Positions 10,278 to 21,450 of a DNA stretch of 64,000 nucleotides are shown one piece after another. The stretch lies in the NCBI RefSeq assembly GCF_026914185.1, contig NC_070568.1:3368001-3432000 (forward strand), given 5' to 3'. Made by a program: the position numbers and the translations under genes. Below the pieces are notes generated by a model. That model was given only the letters and a program-made list of their open reading frames with translations. It did not search any database and was not told the DNA's origin. This stretch comes from Puccinia triticina (Eukaryota; Basidiomycota; Pucciniomycetes; Pucciniales; Pucciniaceae). The stretch's first letter is position 1; each line of letters opens with the position of its first letter.

Positions 10278-10574
10278 TTAAATCTTCTGAATCTTCTGAA
10301 AGCTGATTGGTATCTCTATATCCTGTGTATCTAGGGATACTGGAAGTCTGAGGTCCAGGTGGAGGTCTGTAAGAACTGGAGTTGACTTGTGGAGTAGAAG
10401 AACCCTGGGGATCTGGGCATTGGAAGAAGGTTGATAACCTGGACCATTGGGAGGAACCTGAGTCTGACCAGTGTTGGAAGTGGTGGAGTCCTGAACTGCA
10501 GCATTACTGGATGGATCCACTGGAGGGTAAAGACTGGGAGCAACATTGGTGTTGGGAGATCCTTGGGCAGACAT
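10278..10574 (-). pseudogene. N-terminal part of gag, displaced by a 1-base frameshift
   Basis: The ATG at 10574 opens a Pro/Ser/Gln/Asn-rich N-terminus (MSAQGSPNTN...). From about 10405 downward the protein-like sequence continues in the gag frame instead (STPQVNSSSYRPPPG and so on, into the 10179 ORF). In the original frame it becomes Leu/Ile/His-rich and stops. The switch lies at a C/G run (plus strand AACCCTGGGG, 10401-10410), which suggests a single-base insertion or deletion. Either this gag copy is inactive, or the assembly has a homopolymer error. A programmed frameshift is less likely so close to the N-terminus. Confidence 0.6.
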
Positions 10575-10798
10575 GATTGAAGCAGATAAGTTGACTCTAA
10601 ATCTGAAGGGTGTTGAAGGTTGATAGTGGAGATGCTGATAGTGTTACTGTTGGTTGAAGTTGATTCTAAAAGCAGGGAGTTGATTTGTAAAGAAAGGAGT
10701 ATGAGGAGTGTAGGTGAAGTAGTATGTAGCTGATGGTAAGAGTGTTACTAGAGCTGAAGATATCTGAAGTATAGAAAGGCCACTGTTGGGACACCACT
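10575..10798 (-). other. Gypsy 5' leader and primer-binding-site region
   Basis: This is non-coding leader between the 5' LTR and gag. Directly after the LTR the minus strand reads AGTGGTGTCCCAACAGTGG, where a tRNA primer-binding site is expected. It contains the TGG typical of tRNA 3' ends, but I cannot assign the tRNA. Self-priming, known from some chromoviruses, cannot be ruled out. Confidence 0.5.
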
Positions 10799-11760
10799 TG
10801 TGGAACTACTCAAGGGGGAGAATAGAGCTTGGAAGGGAAATGGATAGCAACACTAGTACTAATGTAAGCTATGCAAGGGTGCTGATGAGGCTGCCTTCCT
10901 GACTAATGCTGAGGGGATGAGAGTAACACTAAGAAAAAGAAGAAAAAGGTGTGGCTGATTTCTGCTTGATCTTAGGAGCTAGTACTATGAGCTTTAACTA
11001 CTGACTACTGAGGGTAAGAGAGTTGGAGGAGTGATGAGAGTGGGGAATGCAATGGCAAGGTTTAATGGCAAGGGGTTGATGAGAATGGGCACTTATAATT
11101 TCTGTATCTAAAATTATCTATAAATTCTGCATAAGGTACAAGTGAGGGGGGAAAGACAGTTCTTATATGAAGGAAGGATGAGCACAGACAATAAGGAGTT
11201 CTGGCTATGAGAATGAAGGTTGTACAAATGAGGAAGAGTGATGTGAACATAGTAACAGTATGTAATGATGAGCAATGCTGAAAGGGGAATGCTGGTTATG
11301 GGAATAAAAGAATGTACTAATGGGGAAGAGTGATGAGAACATAGTAACTACTTGTAATGATGAGCACTACTGAAAGAGGTAAGCACAGATCCAATGATGT
11401 AATGTGTACAATAGGCATAGTACATAATGAGAAATGTATGTAAAGGGTTTAGTATGTGAGAATAAATATGTAAAAAGAATGGGATGTAATGATTCAACTA
11501 AGTTACTAATGAAATGAGTATTGTAAGTAATGAAGACTGTAAGGTTTCTGTAAGTCTTATATCCTCTATAACTATTGATCCATTGAAGATAAGGGGGTAC
11601 TATGTATGAGTGACTATAGGTGAAATTTGGCGTAGAATCTGAATATGCAATAATAATGAAGTATTTGTGAAGGGTTATGGGGGAAATGGGAAATGTAATG
11701 ATGAATGTATGTAAAGAAAAGCAATAAAATACTACTTATGGTTTGGAATGGAGCACCACA
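10799..11760 (-). repeat. 5' LTR of the gypsy element
   Basis: It is 962 bp, pairs with 1045-2006, and carries C at 11639 where the other LTR has T. It should hold the promoter of the element. I could not place a TATA box with confidence. Confidence 0.95.
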
Positions 11761-11765
11761 TCGGG

Positions 11766-12032
11766 CTACAAATCCACCAAGGAAAAATTGAGTTGATGAG
11801 TAATTCGGGTCATCAAGGTGAATAAATGAAAGTGGAAAAGTATACCTGGCGTCACGAGCGCTGCTTCATTCGTCTCTCGAGCTTCTCTGGTGCATTGGGT
11901 TGCCAAGACCGCCAAGGCACTCCATTTGATATTGCTGGCAAGCACAATAGTATGGTTGAGATTGTAGAGGATGTCTTTTAATTCCGCCCTGGTGAGATTC
12001 ACAAATGCTGGGTCAATATCAAGAGTAGCCAT
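11766..12032 (-). CDS. Small hypothetical ORF cut near the gypsy insertion
   Basis: The ATG at 12032 opens a protein-like N-terminus (MATLDIDPAFVNLTRAEL), followed by an amphipathic, Ala/Leu-rich segment to about residue 60. After that a donor-like GGTATAC occurs and the reading becomes Phe/His-rich, so the true exon may end near 11845. The gypsy LTR begins 5 bp beyond the ORF end. Its continuation is not found on the far side of the element (upstream of 1045), in line with the absence of a target duplication. No family is recognised. Confidence 0.35.
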   Translation of the reverse strand: MATLDIDPAFVNLTRAELKDILYNLNHTIVLASNIKWSALAVLATQCTREARETNEAALVTPGILFHFHLFTLMTRITHQLNFSLVDL

Positions 12033-12114
12033 GATCTATGTATATATGTCAATGGAGTTGAGTCGGTGAGAGAAGATATTTTTTGAGGGATTTTCTGATT
12101 GCGCTGATAAGATG

Positions 12115-12265
12115 AAACAACTTTTTTGGGTTTTGTGGATATCCGAATTCGAAGATGGGTAGATAAGAGGCGCAGAAAAGGAAGGCTTTTTTTGGGTTTT
12201 GTGGATATTTGAATTCGAAAATAGGTAGATCAGGGGCACAGAAAAGGAAGGCTTTTTTTGGGTTT
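12115..12265. repeat. 66-bp tandem repeat, 2 copies plus a partial third
   Basis: The unit starts CTTTTTTGGGTTTTGTGGAT and ends GCAGAAAAGGAAGG. The second copy is about 90 percent identical and a third begins at about 12251. A weaker copy lies near 12360-12395. It lies just upstream of the start of the 12032 minus ORF. The plus frame 12327-12584 looks accidental. Confidence 0.6.
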
Positions 12266-12599
12266 TAAGTATGGTTGAAGATGAGGGAATCAGAGAATTT
12301 CAGAAGTAGGCATGTGTTAGACTTATTTGTTTACAGATATAAAAGAGGAAGGTGGAAGGGTTTTTTTGGTTTTGATATTCGAAGATGAGTTGATCACAGC
12401 GGTAGAAGATATCGAGTTAGGCTATAGCTTTGCGGTGGATAAACTGAGTCGTGGTATGGGCTGGCGGGCCAGCATTGCGGACTCAAGCCGTATATATACA
12501 TACATAACTGGAGAACTGATGGCACTCATTGCCGGTGACCAGGGTGTGCAAAAAAGACTCAAGCTGGCTTGCCGGCTTGTCTAGCCGACTGCTCCTTGG

Positions 12600-13060
12600 C
12601 TTGTCTAGCCCTTGACTAATGTACACATTCTTAATAAGATCATTGCAAATACATTTATATTAGGCCTACAGATCAAAAGTCAAACAGCTGAGTTCTTACC
12701 TATTTACATTCAATCCGTTATAAGTTGGTGGCCAGCATGGCCGGCAGCTTGATGAAAAGATATACCGTGTACCCAGTACCTACCGTATGTGTGAGCTGGT
12801 GGCCGGTCCAACCAGCTGTGACAGTTGGCCTTTCTTTGCAAATACCTTATACAAATCAAGTACATTATATTAGGTCACACTACAGTCTAGTTAAGCTCGG
12901 GGCCCAACAAGCGTGGAGATGTTTGCTGGCACGCTGCACCGCCTTCTAAGTTCTCATGAACAACTGGAGTTGGCGTTGCTGAAGGTAGCGCCGTCGCAGA
13001 CTTGAGAACCACAAGGTTAACATCTGAGCATCCCTCACACTGCCTTCAAAGTTCATGTGC
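12600..13060. repeat. Direct repeats upstream of the CACTA accessory gene
   Basis: Two related blocks, about 12637-12760 and 12830-12890, share words such as TGCAAATAC, ATTATATTAGG, CTACAG and GGTGGCC. Subterminal repeats of this kind are usual in CACTA elements. I could not find a matching pair of terminal inverted repeats for the 13.1-21.5 kb element, so its ends remain unplaced. Confidence 0.35.
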
Positions 13061-13849
13061 TAGTACGAGCAGGCGATGGCTGAAGGTAAGTAGCACTTGT
13101 GTTTATCTTGCCGCTTCTGGTGTCTTATAGCAACTAAATAGCAAATATTGCACTGAACCGTTGGTTTTGTGATAGCTAAATCAGGACCATGGCCCGGTAA
13201 GCTTTGCTACGTGTTATCACTTGATGTCCATTGGAGGCAGGGGCGACTGACTGGATTGAAAATTTTGTAACCCTTGATTTATAGATGCCAGCTTGTTGAG
13301 ACTTCCAAAGCTGAAATCTCACCTACAACAGAATCAGATTAAATTCGACAGGAACACTCCAGAACTGGAACTCATTGATATCTACAACCATCACAAAAAA
13401 CTTTGGGAGCGCCAAGCTGGAAACGATAGCGGCACTGCAGAACCTGCCCACAAAAGGAAAAGGTCAGACTCACCATTGTTGACCTCTCAGCATGCTCCCC
13501 CAGTTTGACAAAAGCGGGCGAGGAAGCTGGTGGCCGACCCGAAGTGGCCGCGTACGACATTTTTTGATGACTAGGTTTTTATCTATTTCTAATGCACTGC
13601 TTCTCATCCGGCCTTGTATAGCTGCCGGCAGACACAACATCAAAAAACTTCAGGAAATTCTCAAAGAGCACAACATACCCTTTGCCGATAAGGATGGGCC
13701 GGCGGTACTAGTACCGCTTTACGACAAACTCAAGCTAGAACAACAGAACTTGAACACGTCGGCCAGCGGGGCTGGCGCGCAGCAGCCTGGAGGCACCGAT
13801 ACTGCTGGAAACTTGGACGCCAATCGACCGCAGTCTAATCAGCTTCAAG

Positions 13850-14640
13850 AGGTGATCCCAGCCGCCACTCCGCCGCCACCTGAACATCATGATCTGGATG
13901 TCGCGGACACCGAGTCCGCACACCGCCGACCGGAAATAAACCGGGCCCAAGAGCCGATCCCAAACCTCGCTGCGCCGCCATCTCCAACGGATGCCCCGAC
14001 AGCGGAAGCTAGCAAAGCAGATGCTCATTCCGACCACCGAGCTGAAACAAACCGGCTTCAAGAGGTGAGCCCACCTGCCGCGCCACCATCACCTCAAAAT
14101 CCTCTGGATGCCTCAGATCGCCAACCCCAATCAGACCGGGCCAAAGAGGCCAACCCGCTCCCCGCTGCGCCTCCATCACCTCAACCTCCTGTGGATGGCA
14201 CGGAAGCTCATTCATATCACCAGGCTGAAACAAACCGGCCTCAACAGGTGAGCCCACCGGCCGCGCCACCATCACCTCAACATCCTACAGATGCCTCAGA
14301 CACGGCCTCAGATCACCGAGCTCAAACAGACTGGGCCGAAGAGGAAAACCCAATTGCTGCGCCTCCATCACCTCAACCTCCTCCGGATGGCACGGAAGCT
14401 AGCAAAGCGGAAGCTCTTTCAGATCACCGGGCTGAAACAAACCGGCCTCGTGAGGTTATTCCAACCCCCGCTCTGCCGCCATCACCTCAACATCCTTCGG
14501 ATGCCGCGGATACTACCAAAGCCGACCCTTGTTCAGATCGCCGACCGGTAACAAAGCGGCCTGAAGATGAGATACCATCCCCCGCTGCGCCGTCATTACC
14601 TCAAGATCATCTGGATGTTGCAGACACTCCCGCAGATTGC
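13850..14640 (+). repeat. Degenerate in-frame coding repeat (PPSPQ linkers)
   Basis: A unit of roughly 110-130 bp encoding a variable (D)HRAETNRxxEVxPxAAPPSPQ pattern recurs about seven times in exon 4 of the accessory gene. It gives a long disordered Pro/Ala/Ser linker between SAP-like motifs 2 and 3. Confidence 0.65.
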
Positions 14641-15219
14641 CAAGCTGAAGGAAACCGGGATCCAAACGTGTTATCAACCTCGGTCGTGTTACCATTAGTT
14701 CCCCATCAGACCACCAGCCTTATCCCTTGCAAAAGACCGTTTAAGCCCAGCCGGGTAAGATCCATTTGATTTGTCCTTTGAGGTGTCTTTGTTGCTAATG
14801 CAGCCAATTCATTCCCATTTCCCCCTTGTAGGATGATCAAACATTTCCAAATAAACGCCGGAAATCCTTTCATCTACCACTACGTATACGGCCGGCCTGG
14901 TTAGTGAGGAAGCAGACTCGGGCAAGTGCAGCAAAGGACAATGAAACACATCTGCCTGACCTACCAAATCATCAACTTCTCAGCGACTCAATACAACGGC
15001 CGATTGATTCTGTTAAAATCCTTCTTGAGCAATCAAATACTCACCGGCCAAGCTTACCCACTCATCAACACGACCAAGGCTCTTCAGTAGGAATCCGCGA
15101 GCACGAAGACGCCCCTTGAACTGGAGCCACCAACGTCAAACAAAAGATCTCAAACCCTGCCCCACCAGCCCAATACAGGCCGCCGCTGCTTCCCCAATCC
15201 TCGCCGCCAGCTTTTCCAT

Positions 15220-15790
15220 CTCCATCCCCGCCGCCACCTTCGCCATCTCCATCCCCGCCGCCACCTTCGCCATCTCCATCCCCGCCGCCACCGCCGCTGC
15301 CCCAATCCCCGCCTCCACCGCCGATGTCTATGCATATGAATAGTCCAGTTCCACCCAGGGCTCCTGGTCACCAACCAGAGACCCGTCGGTCACGGGGAAG
15401 GAGTACTATTATCACTTCATCTGATGACTGTCTCCATCCCCGCCGCCACCTTTGCCATCTCCATCCCTTCCGCCACCGCCGCTGCCCCAATCCCCGCCTC
15501 CACCGCCGATGTCTATGCATATGAATAGTCCAGTTCCACCCAGGGCTCCTGGTCACCAACCAGGGACCCGTCGGTCACGGGGAAGGAGTACTATTATCAC
15601 TTCATCTGGTGAAGAAGATGCACTCATTGACTTCTTTAGCTCACATCCGGCCCCACCACCGCCACCGTCTCCATCCCCGCCGCCACCGCCACCGTCTCCA
15701 TCCCCGCCGCCACCGCCACCATCTCCATCCCCGCCGCCACCTTCGCCATCTCCATCCCCGCCGCCACCGCCGCTGCCCCAATCCCCGCCG
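15220..15790 (+). repeat. Polyproline-coding minisatellite with a ~190-bp duplication
   Basis: CCATCCCCGCCGCCACC-type units encode Pro/Ser runs. A block coding SMHMNSPVPPRAPGHQ through RSRGRSTIITSS occurs at 15324-15425 and again at 15511-15608. The first copy is cut after ITSSDD and rejoined out of frame to the polyproline array, which breaks the accessory gene. Unequal exchange or replication slippage is the likely cause. Confidence 0.7.
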
Positions 15791-18286
15791 CCACCTCTGC
15801 CATCTCCCAACCCCTCACTTGCTTCGCGTACTCAACCATTACCTCCACCAATCCAATCATCGCCGGAGCAAACCTGGACCAATCCCACAAAGCTGACCAT
15901 ACCGGAAATCAAGAATGTGCTTGATAAGTTTGGCGTCAAGTGGAAATGGCAATTCAAAAAAGCTGACTACTGTGAAGCATACACTGCTCTGGCTGCTCAT
16001 CAAAAGTCAATATCACAAAGAGGTCATATCCCTCATGTTCCCACTCTAGCCAGCAATCTTCCAGTAAACCTCAATTTGAGAAGACCGGATACATCTATGC
16101 CTAATACGGGCCTGCGTCCCGGGAATGCTGGACAATTGGGAATTTCATTCCCCCCAAGAAATCTCCATCCCATTCACGAGGCCGGGGGGCTAGATTTACT
16201 CGGCCTCTCTTGAGGACGCGACCAAGTGCATCAACCAAACGGCCATGCCCCTACCGCAGATATCGCAATGACCGACACACCACCTTTTCGCTCTCCAGAT
16301 GAGGATGTGCAGTCATCAGGCTCACATGTAGAGGGCAAACCCAATTCCATCTGCGCTGGACCACGCTCGATCAACCACTTCGAGACTCCTCTTCCTCGGC
16401 AGAGGGTTGGGAATTGGGCCTCCAATGTACATCAGGCCATGGACAAGATGAGCGTGGATGATCCAGCTACCACTTCGGCACAAACTACTTTCACTAACAA
16501 AGCAATGATCTCAGCATTTATGGCATTTGCCCAAAGCTCCCACGAAATCGCTCAGTCAGTCCTTATGTCGATGTCTTCCATTGCTCAGGGCGTCAACACC
16601 ATCAGCGCATCTATCCAGACTCCTGGCGCATTTTCGTTAAAGTCGGGCAGCACTCCTCAAGAAACGTCTGCTTGGGCTAAATCTTGTCGCCAGCTCGGAA
16701 CGGAAGCATTATCCAAATATGAAACCCCAGTTGCAAGACGACCACCAAGAACCCCACAAGGAGGGCCCATCCCAGTGAGTTTTGGCTGTCACTGAAGGGG
16801 GCAAGTACCTTGCTGATTGATTGTCTTCTCTTCGGTAACAGGATGCAATTAGAACACATGTTGCGACCCTCTTTGGAAAGTGTGCACAGGAGGGTCACTT
16901 CCCACCTCCTGCTAGCCTAGACGAGCGCAGGAACTGGGTTTTAGCTGTTGATCTTGATGAAATCGATGAACCCGATGATCCCAATGATCATGATGATCAT
17001 GACAACGTTGAAACCGATTCAGACATGGACTTGGAATTTGATCCAAGCTTTCCATACCCGGATGGGCCAGGACACCCAAAGGCTTCGCCTGAAGCCCTCA
17101 GAATAATATGGCGCATGATGCGCCGCGTTGGTGTCAGGTCATTCAGACCAGACCTACAAGAGCCAATCAGTTCCGTCTGTAACGCATTCTTGTGGCGACT
17201 TGCGGTAAAAACCTTCATGAAGTTGGTGGATGCTGGCGAATACAATGGCGTTACGCGTGAGTCATGCAATGAGAGCTTGGCTACCCAAATGATGCACAAT
17301 CACGTCAACAATTCCATACGTAGGGAGTGAGTGGTCTCTCGTTTAATTCTTGCACCCATTGTGTTAACTGTACATACAATCAATTGATGCAGATTTCGTG
17401 AGAGGAACAATATGTCCGAAATTGAGCGGGCCCGACGGGACAAACTGAGAAGACGCAATGGCCGGCGTAGCACAGTAAGTTGATGCATTTGTGTCAACAA
17501 ACTGATGAGCAATCAACTGACATTCTTCCATCCGACAAGCTCATCTCGTAGCGAATTTCCGAGGTCATGATGAACCCGGTACTGGCACCTCTTATGGGCA
17601 TTGTACAGGCGTGCACCAGTGATGATGAAACTGATGAAGAAGCGGACCCCCCCCCATCCACGAATAGGCGCGGCGCTAGACAGGCAAAGCCATGTGTGGT
17701 CCTCAAGACGCCCTGGCGCCACGAGCGCGTTCAGACTATCATGATGCAGCTTGATAGACTTAGGGCCCGACGAATTGCAAGCTCTAGCACCAAATCAAAC
17801 GCACCGCCCGCGCGCGTACGCAGACGCTCTGAAAATGCAAAGGAAAGCTCACTGCCTCATCAAAAAAGGCCTCCCCTATGGGGCCTACGACATGGACTGG
17901 CTAAAAACACTCCCATCCTACGAGACTAGCACCTGGAACTGTCCCCTCGTACCTTCCCTCACCCACTACGCGGATTTGCTGGTGGGCATGTGATTTCTGA
18001 AGGTCTATGAAGGTCTTGCTGTGTGTGGCCCGAAGAGGATCATCCAACGATGACTTACTTCGGATGCATACATCTATTTACGTACATATTCCCCTTTCTC
18101 CTTGGCTGTACACGTATCGTACCATTGCTCTTACTTTCCCCCGGTCATCTACCCTTTCACCCTGTAAATTTCCTGAATTACTTCTTCCTCTTGTATTTTA
18201 CACAATAAAAATTCAATTAGTCCTTCCCAATTGCTTTTTCCGCTAGCCCCAACTTTTCTTTCAGCTACTTAGACTACGAAACCAAT

Positions 18287-21200
18287 ATGCCCAAAGCCAT
18301 TTGCACCTGTGGCTCATGCTCACAACATAAGTACGTCAAGCGGGTGTGGTCCAAGCTGGTATGGAAGTTGATGTAGCCACTCGACAGAGGCACATGTTTG
18401 CCACTGAACGACTGACCTACATGGCTCAAGCTGCATCTGATAACAGTAAGTATTCGTAAATCTGCTTACTCTTATCAATATCGAACTTGTTTGCTTATAA
18501 TTATGCTCAACAGTGAGTCTTCCTAGCTTTGACGTGAGCCGTGACTTTGCCGTACCAACCGGGACCATGCCACGCAACCAGCTTCCAGGACCACCTACAT
18601 TGCTCGATCCAATTTTACCTGCTGAAGGCTCAATCGTTGATCCGCCAGCTCCGGCTGCATCATTCGATTCCGAACTCCTGGCTTCCTTTGCTAATTTAAC
18701 CGTAGATCCACCCACCCACATCGATTGTTGTAAGTGCTGCAGTTAGCTCAAATAAGTCTTATTGTTGCACTAATTAATTCTTCTTTTCAACAGCTCGGTT
18801 CTACCACATTTCCTTGGTGTACGACCCTCCTGTGATTACGCTCGTAACGCTCAAAACCGCCTTGTTCTACGTGATGGAAATGACCTCGCTCCACACATCT
18901 TCTTGCATGCTAAAACTGGACCACAACATAATCGAACTCGTCGCTTCTGGGGGATTGCAAGCAAACTCTTCAGCCCAAGCCCTTTCTTACGCAGACAAAG
19001 TTGCCCTAAAAACTTTACCAACGGACACCCGAACAGTCATAGCGCAGCTGGCCATCGACCCGGATCTCATTTTTTTTGTTTGCTGTCCCTCATGTTTTGC
19101 AATGTATCCAGACATATCAACCGCACCGACTACATGCCTACATTGCCACCTTCCGGAAAAGGACGGTAATCCCAAAAATGATCCACTTGTATGCGGCGCA
19201 AGGCTATTTAATCAAACACACCCCCGCCGCACACCTATTCGACGCTTTGCCTTTCAGAACCTGAATGATTGGCTTGGTCGCCTTTTTAGCCAGGAAGGTA
19301 TCGAGGACGCATTAGAAGAAACTGCTTTCAAGTCTCAATCAGCATACAATGATTCCATGGAACAATTTGACATTCATGATTCTCGGGTGTGGCAAGAGTT
19401 TCTTCATCATGATGGGGAGCAGTTCACAGCCAATGCCGGCAACGTCACTTTTGGTTTGTTTATGGATGCCATCAACCCGCACGGATGTTGTCAAGCCGGG
19501 AAACATATTTCCATCACCTTTATGATCATGATTTGTCTCAGTCTTCCAGTCTCGCTTCGTTACCGACCTCAAAATATCTTCATTGTTGGTATTGCTCCTG
19601 GCCCAAAAGAGCCATCGCTTCAGCAGACGAATTGGATTCTCCGGCCTCTTGTTGAACAATTGAACAGCTTGTGGAAACCTGGGGTTCACCTTTCAAAGAC
19701 GTTCCGCCACTCCAACAGACGCAATATTTCTGCTGCGCTTCTTCCTTTTTTTGCCGATTTACCCGCCCTGAGACGGTCCCTTGGATTCGCCAGCCCCACA
19801 GCAACCCAAATGTGCTCATCTTGCCTCCTCAAGAAGTCGGATATCACAAACATCAACCCCGAAACGTGGCCTCCACGCTTCCTAGATCAACACAGATACT
19901 GGGCAAATAAATCTTGTGAGGCCACCAGCATTGCGGCCCAGCTGAAAATTCTTTCCGCCGAAGGTGTACGTTATTCGGCTTTACTAGATCTTCCATACTG
20001 GAACATCCTGGAGTATCATGTAGTCGACTCCATGCACAACTTATTACTCGGGCTCCTCAAATGGCATTGTCAAAGATTTTGGTTAATGGCTGGCAAAGAA
20101 GACGGAAAAGAAACTGATGGCATTTCAGCTACTGAGATTGATGATTCAATTGCCCGGCATTCTGCTTGCTCACGAGATCAACCCCCTGACCCAGCCAATG
20201 ACAAAGTGCCGCTTTTAGGAATTCTTTTTGGTAACGGAAACGACTCTCCACAGGATGACTTTGTGCCAAATGTCTCTGATGAGGAATGGGGTGGTCGGTG
20301 GGTTCCACCACCTGATGCGCAGGCCACCATTGATAGCGAAGCCTTATCGTACATTAATTCTTGTCTTAAACGGGTGCACATTCCAACATGGATCAAGAGA
20401 GCTATCCCGGTTCTCGGCAAGGCATCCTTTGGCCGCTTGAAGGCTGACGAGTGGCAAAACCTTTTCACTGTTCAACTACCGCTCATCATGCCGCCATTTT
20501 GGAACAGAAATGATCAGACCTCACTTTCTCTATTGCACAACCTTGGGCACTTAGTTTCCCTTGTAACATTAGCGTTGAAACGATCAAAGAAATCGGTTTA
20601 CATTGTGAAATATTGCCATCACATCCGAAGCTATATCGAGGGCTGCCTCCTACTATTCCCGCACACCCCACTCGCCCCAAACCATCATATGGCGTTTCAT
20701 CTCACTGATTGTCTGGAAAGGTTTGGACCATGCCGTGCATGGTGGTCGTTCTCGATGGAACGGTTGATGGCACAAGTCATAAAAAGCTCAGCAAATAATT
20801 GGCTAGGTCAGTTTCTTCTCAACCAAAGCCGACAAGTCTCCTTAAGATCAGCGCTAATCTTTTGCAATGTGTGTTTAACCAGGCCAAATTGAAGTCAGTT
20901 ATCAGACTAATTTCGGCCGAGTTGCTAACCTGATGGCGACAACTTCCCCCCTCCCTTACAATCACAGATCTCCCAACTTCGTACACTCTACGATCCCATC
21001 CCATTTATTCCCAAGAACAAATCAAGTCACCGCCGACAGCTGCTTGCCTCCGAACTCTTTCAGCAATTAGTTCGACGCTTGAACGATCTATTTCCTCTTG
21101 CCGATCGCGAGTGGTTACCATCTGACCAATGGCAAAAACAGAGACCGTCCGATTCACACAAGTTTGCTCCGATCAACTCTTGGGTTGAACTTTTTCCTAG

Positions 21201-21450
21201 CGTCAACCGGGAAGATATTACGTTTTCCAACCTCAAAACCAACAAGAACAACTCTGTCATAGCATTGAAACCAAATTCAAAAGCCAAATACGCTGTCATC
21301 CGTCAAATCTTCAAGCATTCTCGGAAACCGCCTGGTCTCGCAGCTACCTCCAGCAATACTTGGTTTGTTGTGCACCCGTTGGTGCCTGTCTCAAGCATTG
21401 GTGATCCATTCAAACACCTCAAGGATTATCCCTTTGACATTTCTCTTTGA
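18287..21450 (+). CDS. tnp2: Tnp2-type CACTA (En/Spm) transposase
   Basis: Exons 18287-18445, 18514-18729, 18794-20806, 20883-20893 (11 nt) and 20968-21450 join in frame through GT-AG introns, apart from two single-base slips. The N-terminus has C-x-C-x2-C (ICTCGSC). The core contains FGLFMDAINP, HISITFMIMICLSLP, IVGIAPGPKEPS, FVCCPSC with a later CLHC (zinc-binding type), LPALRRSLGFASPTATQMC, LLDLPYWNILEYHVVDSMHN and WWSFSMERLMAQ. These are the conserved blocks of basidiomycete Tnp2 transposases. Asp of MDAIN, Asp of VVDSMH and Glu of SMERL fit a DDE triad. It would cut and paste CACTA-type elements. Slips: one in GTGGTCC near 18347 and one in a G5 run at 18949-18953; the upstream frame (LRDGNDLAPHIFLHAKTG) continues into the main frame only if one G is removed. 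Otherwise the reading is intact. Confidence 0.85.

Larger units (their letters stand above)
1045..11760 (-). mobile_element. Near-complete Ty3/gypsy LTR retrotransposon
   Basis: Two 962-bp direct repeats with TG...CA ends (1045-2006 and 10799-11760) bracket gag, protease, reverse transcriptase, RNase H and integrase, all read on the minus strand. The order RT-RNaseH-integrase is that of Ty3/gypsy (Metaviridae). A polypurine tract (GGGGGAGGA on the minus strand, beside 2007-2019) adjoins the left LTR, so 1045-2006 is the 3' LTR and 10799-11760 the 5' LTR. The LTRs differ at one position that I noticed (T at 1885, C at 11639), so the insertion is recent. No matching target duplication is visible: AACGC precedes 1045 and TCGGG follows 11760. 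Gag carries a frameshift and a UAA separates gag from pol, so this copy may not be autonomous. Confidence 0.95.
13076..17993 (+). pseudogene. CACTA-element accessory gene with three SAP-like motifs, disrupted
   Basis: Eight exons can be joined in frame with GT-AG introns: 13076-13085, 13176-13196, 13285-13551, 13622-14754, 14832-16774, 16842-17326, 17393-17474 and 17552-17993. The predicted protein has three short helix-extended-helix motifs resembling SAP DNA-binding domains (LPKLKSHLQQNQIKF; IKKLQEILKEHNIPF; IPEIKNVLDKFGVKW). They are separated by long Pro/Ser/Ala linkers with a repeated PPSPQ unit. The later part has an acidic stretch (about 16950-17040), a basic RARRDKLRRR segment, and a C-terminal SDDETDEE...PWRHERVQ region of a type I associate with basidiomycete transposon accessory proteins. 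Breaks: in-frame TGA at 13506, 15117 and 16211, a partial duplication that shifts frame near 15430, and a frameshift in an A6 run near 17863. It sits just upstream of Tnp2 on the same strand, so it is probably the element's second gene. Exact role unknown. Confidence 0.65.

Noticed and set aside
12327..12584. 85-codon plus-strand frame upstream of the CACTA accessory gene
   Set aside because: Its start lies in a diverged copy of the 66-bp repeat, and no splice or domain evidence supports it.
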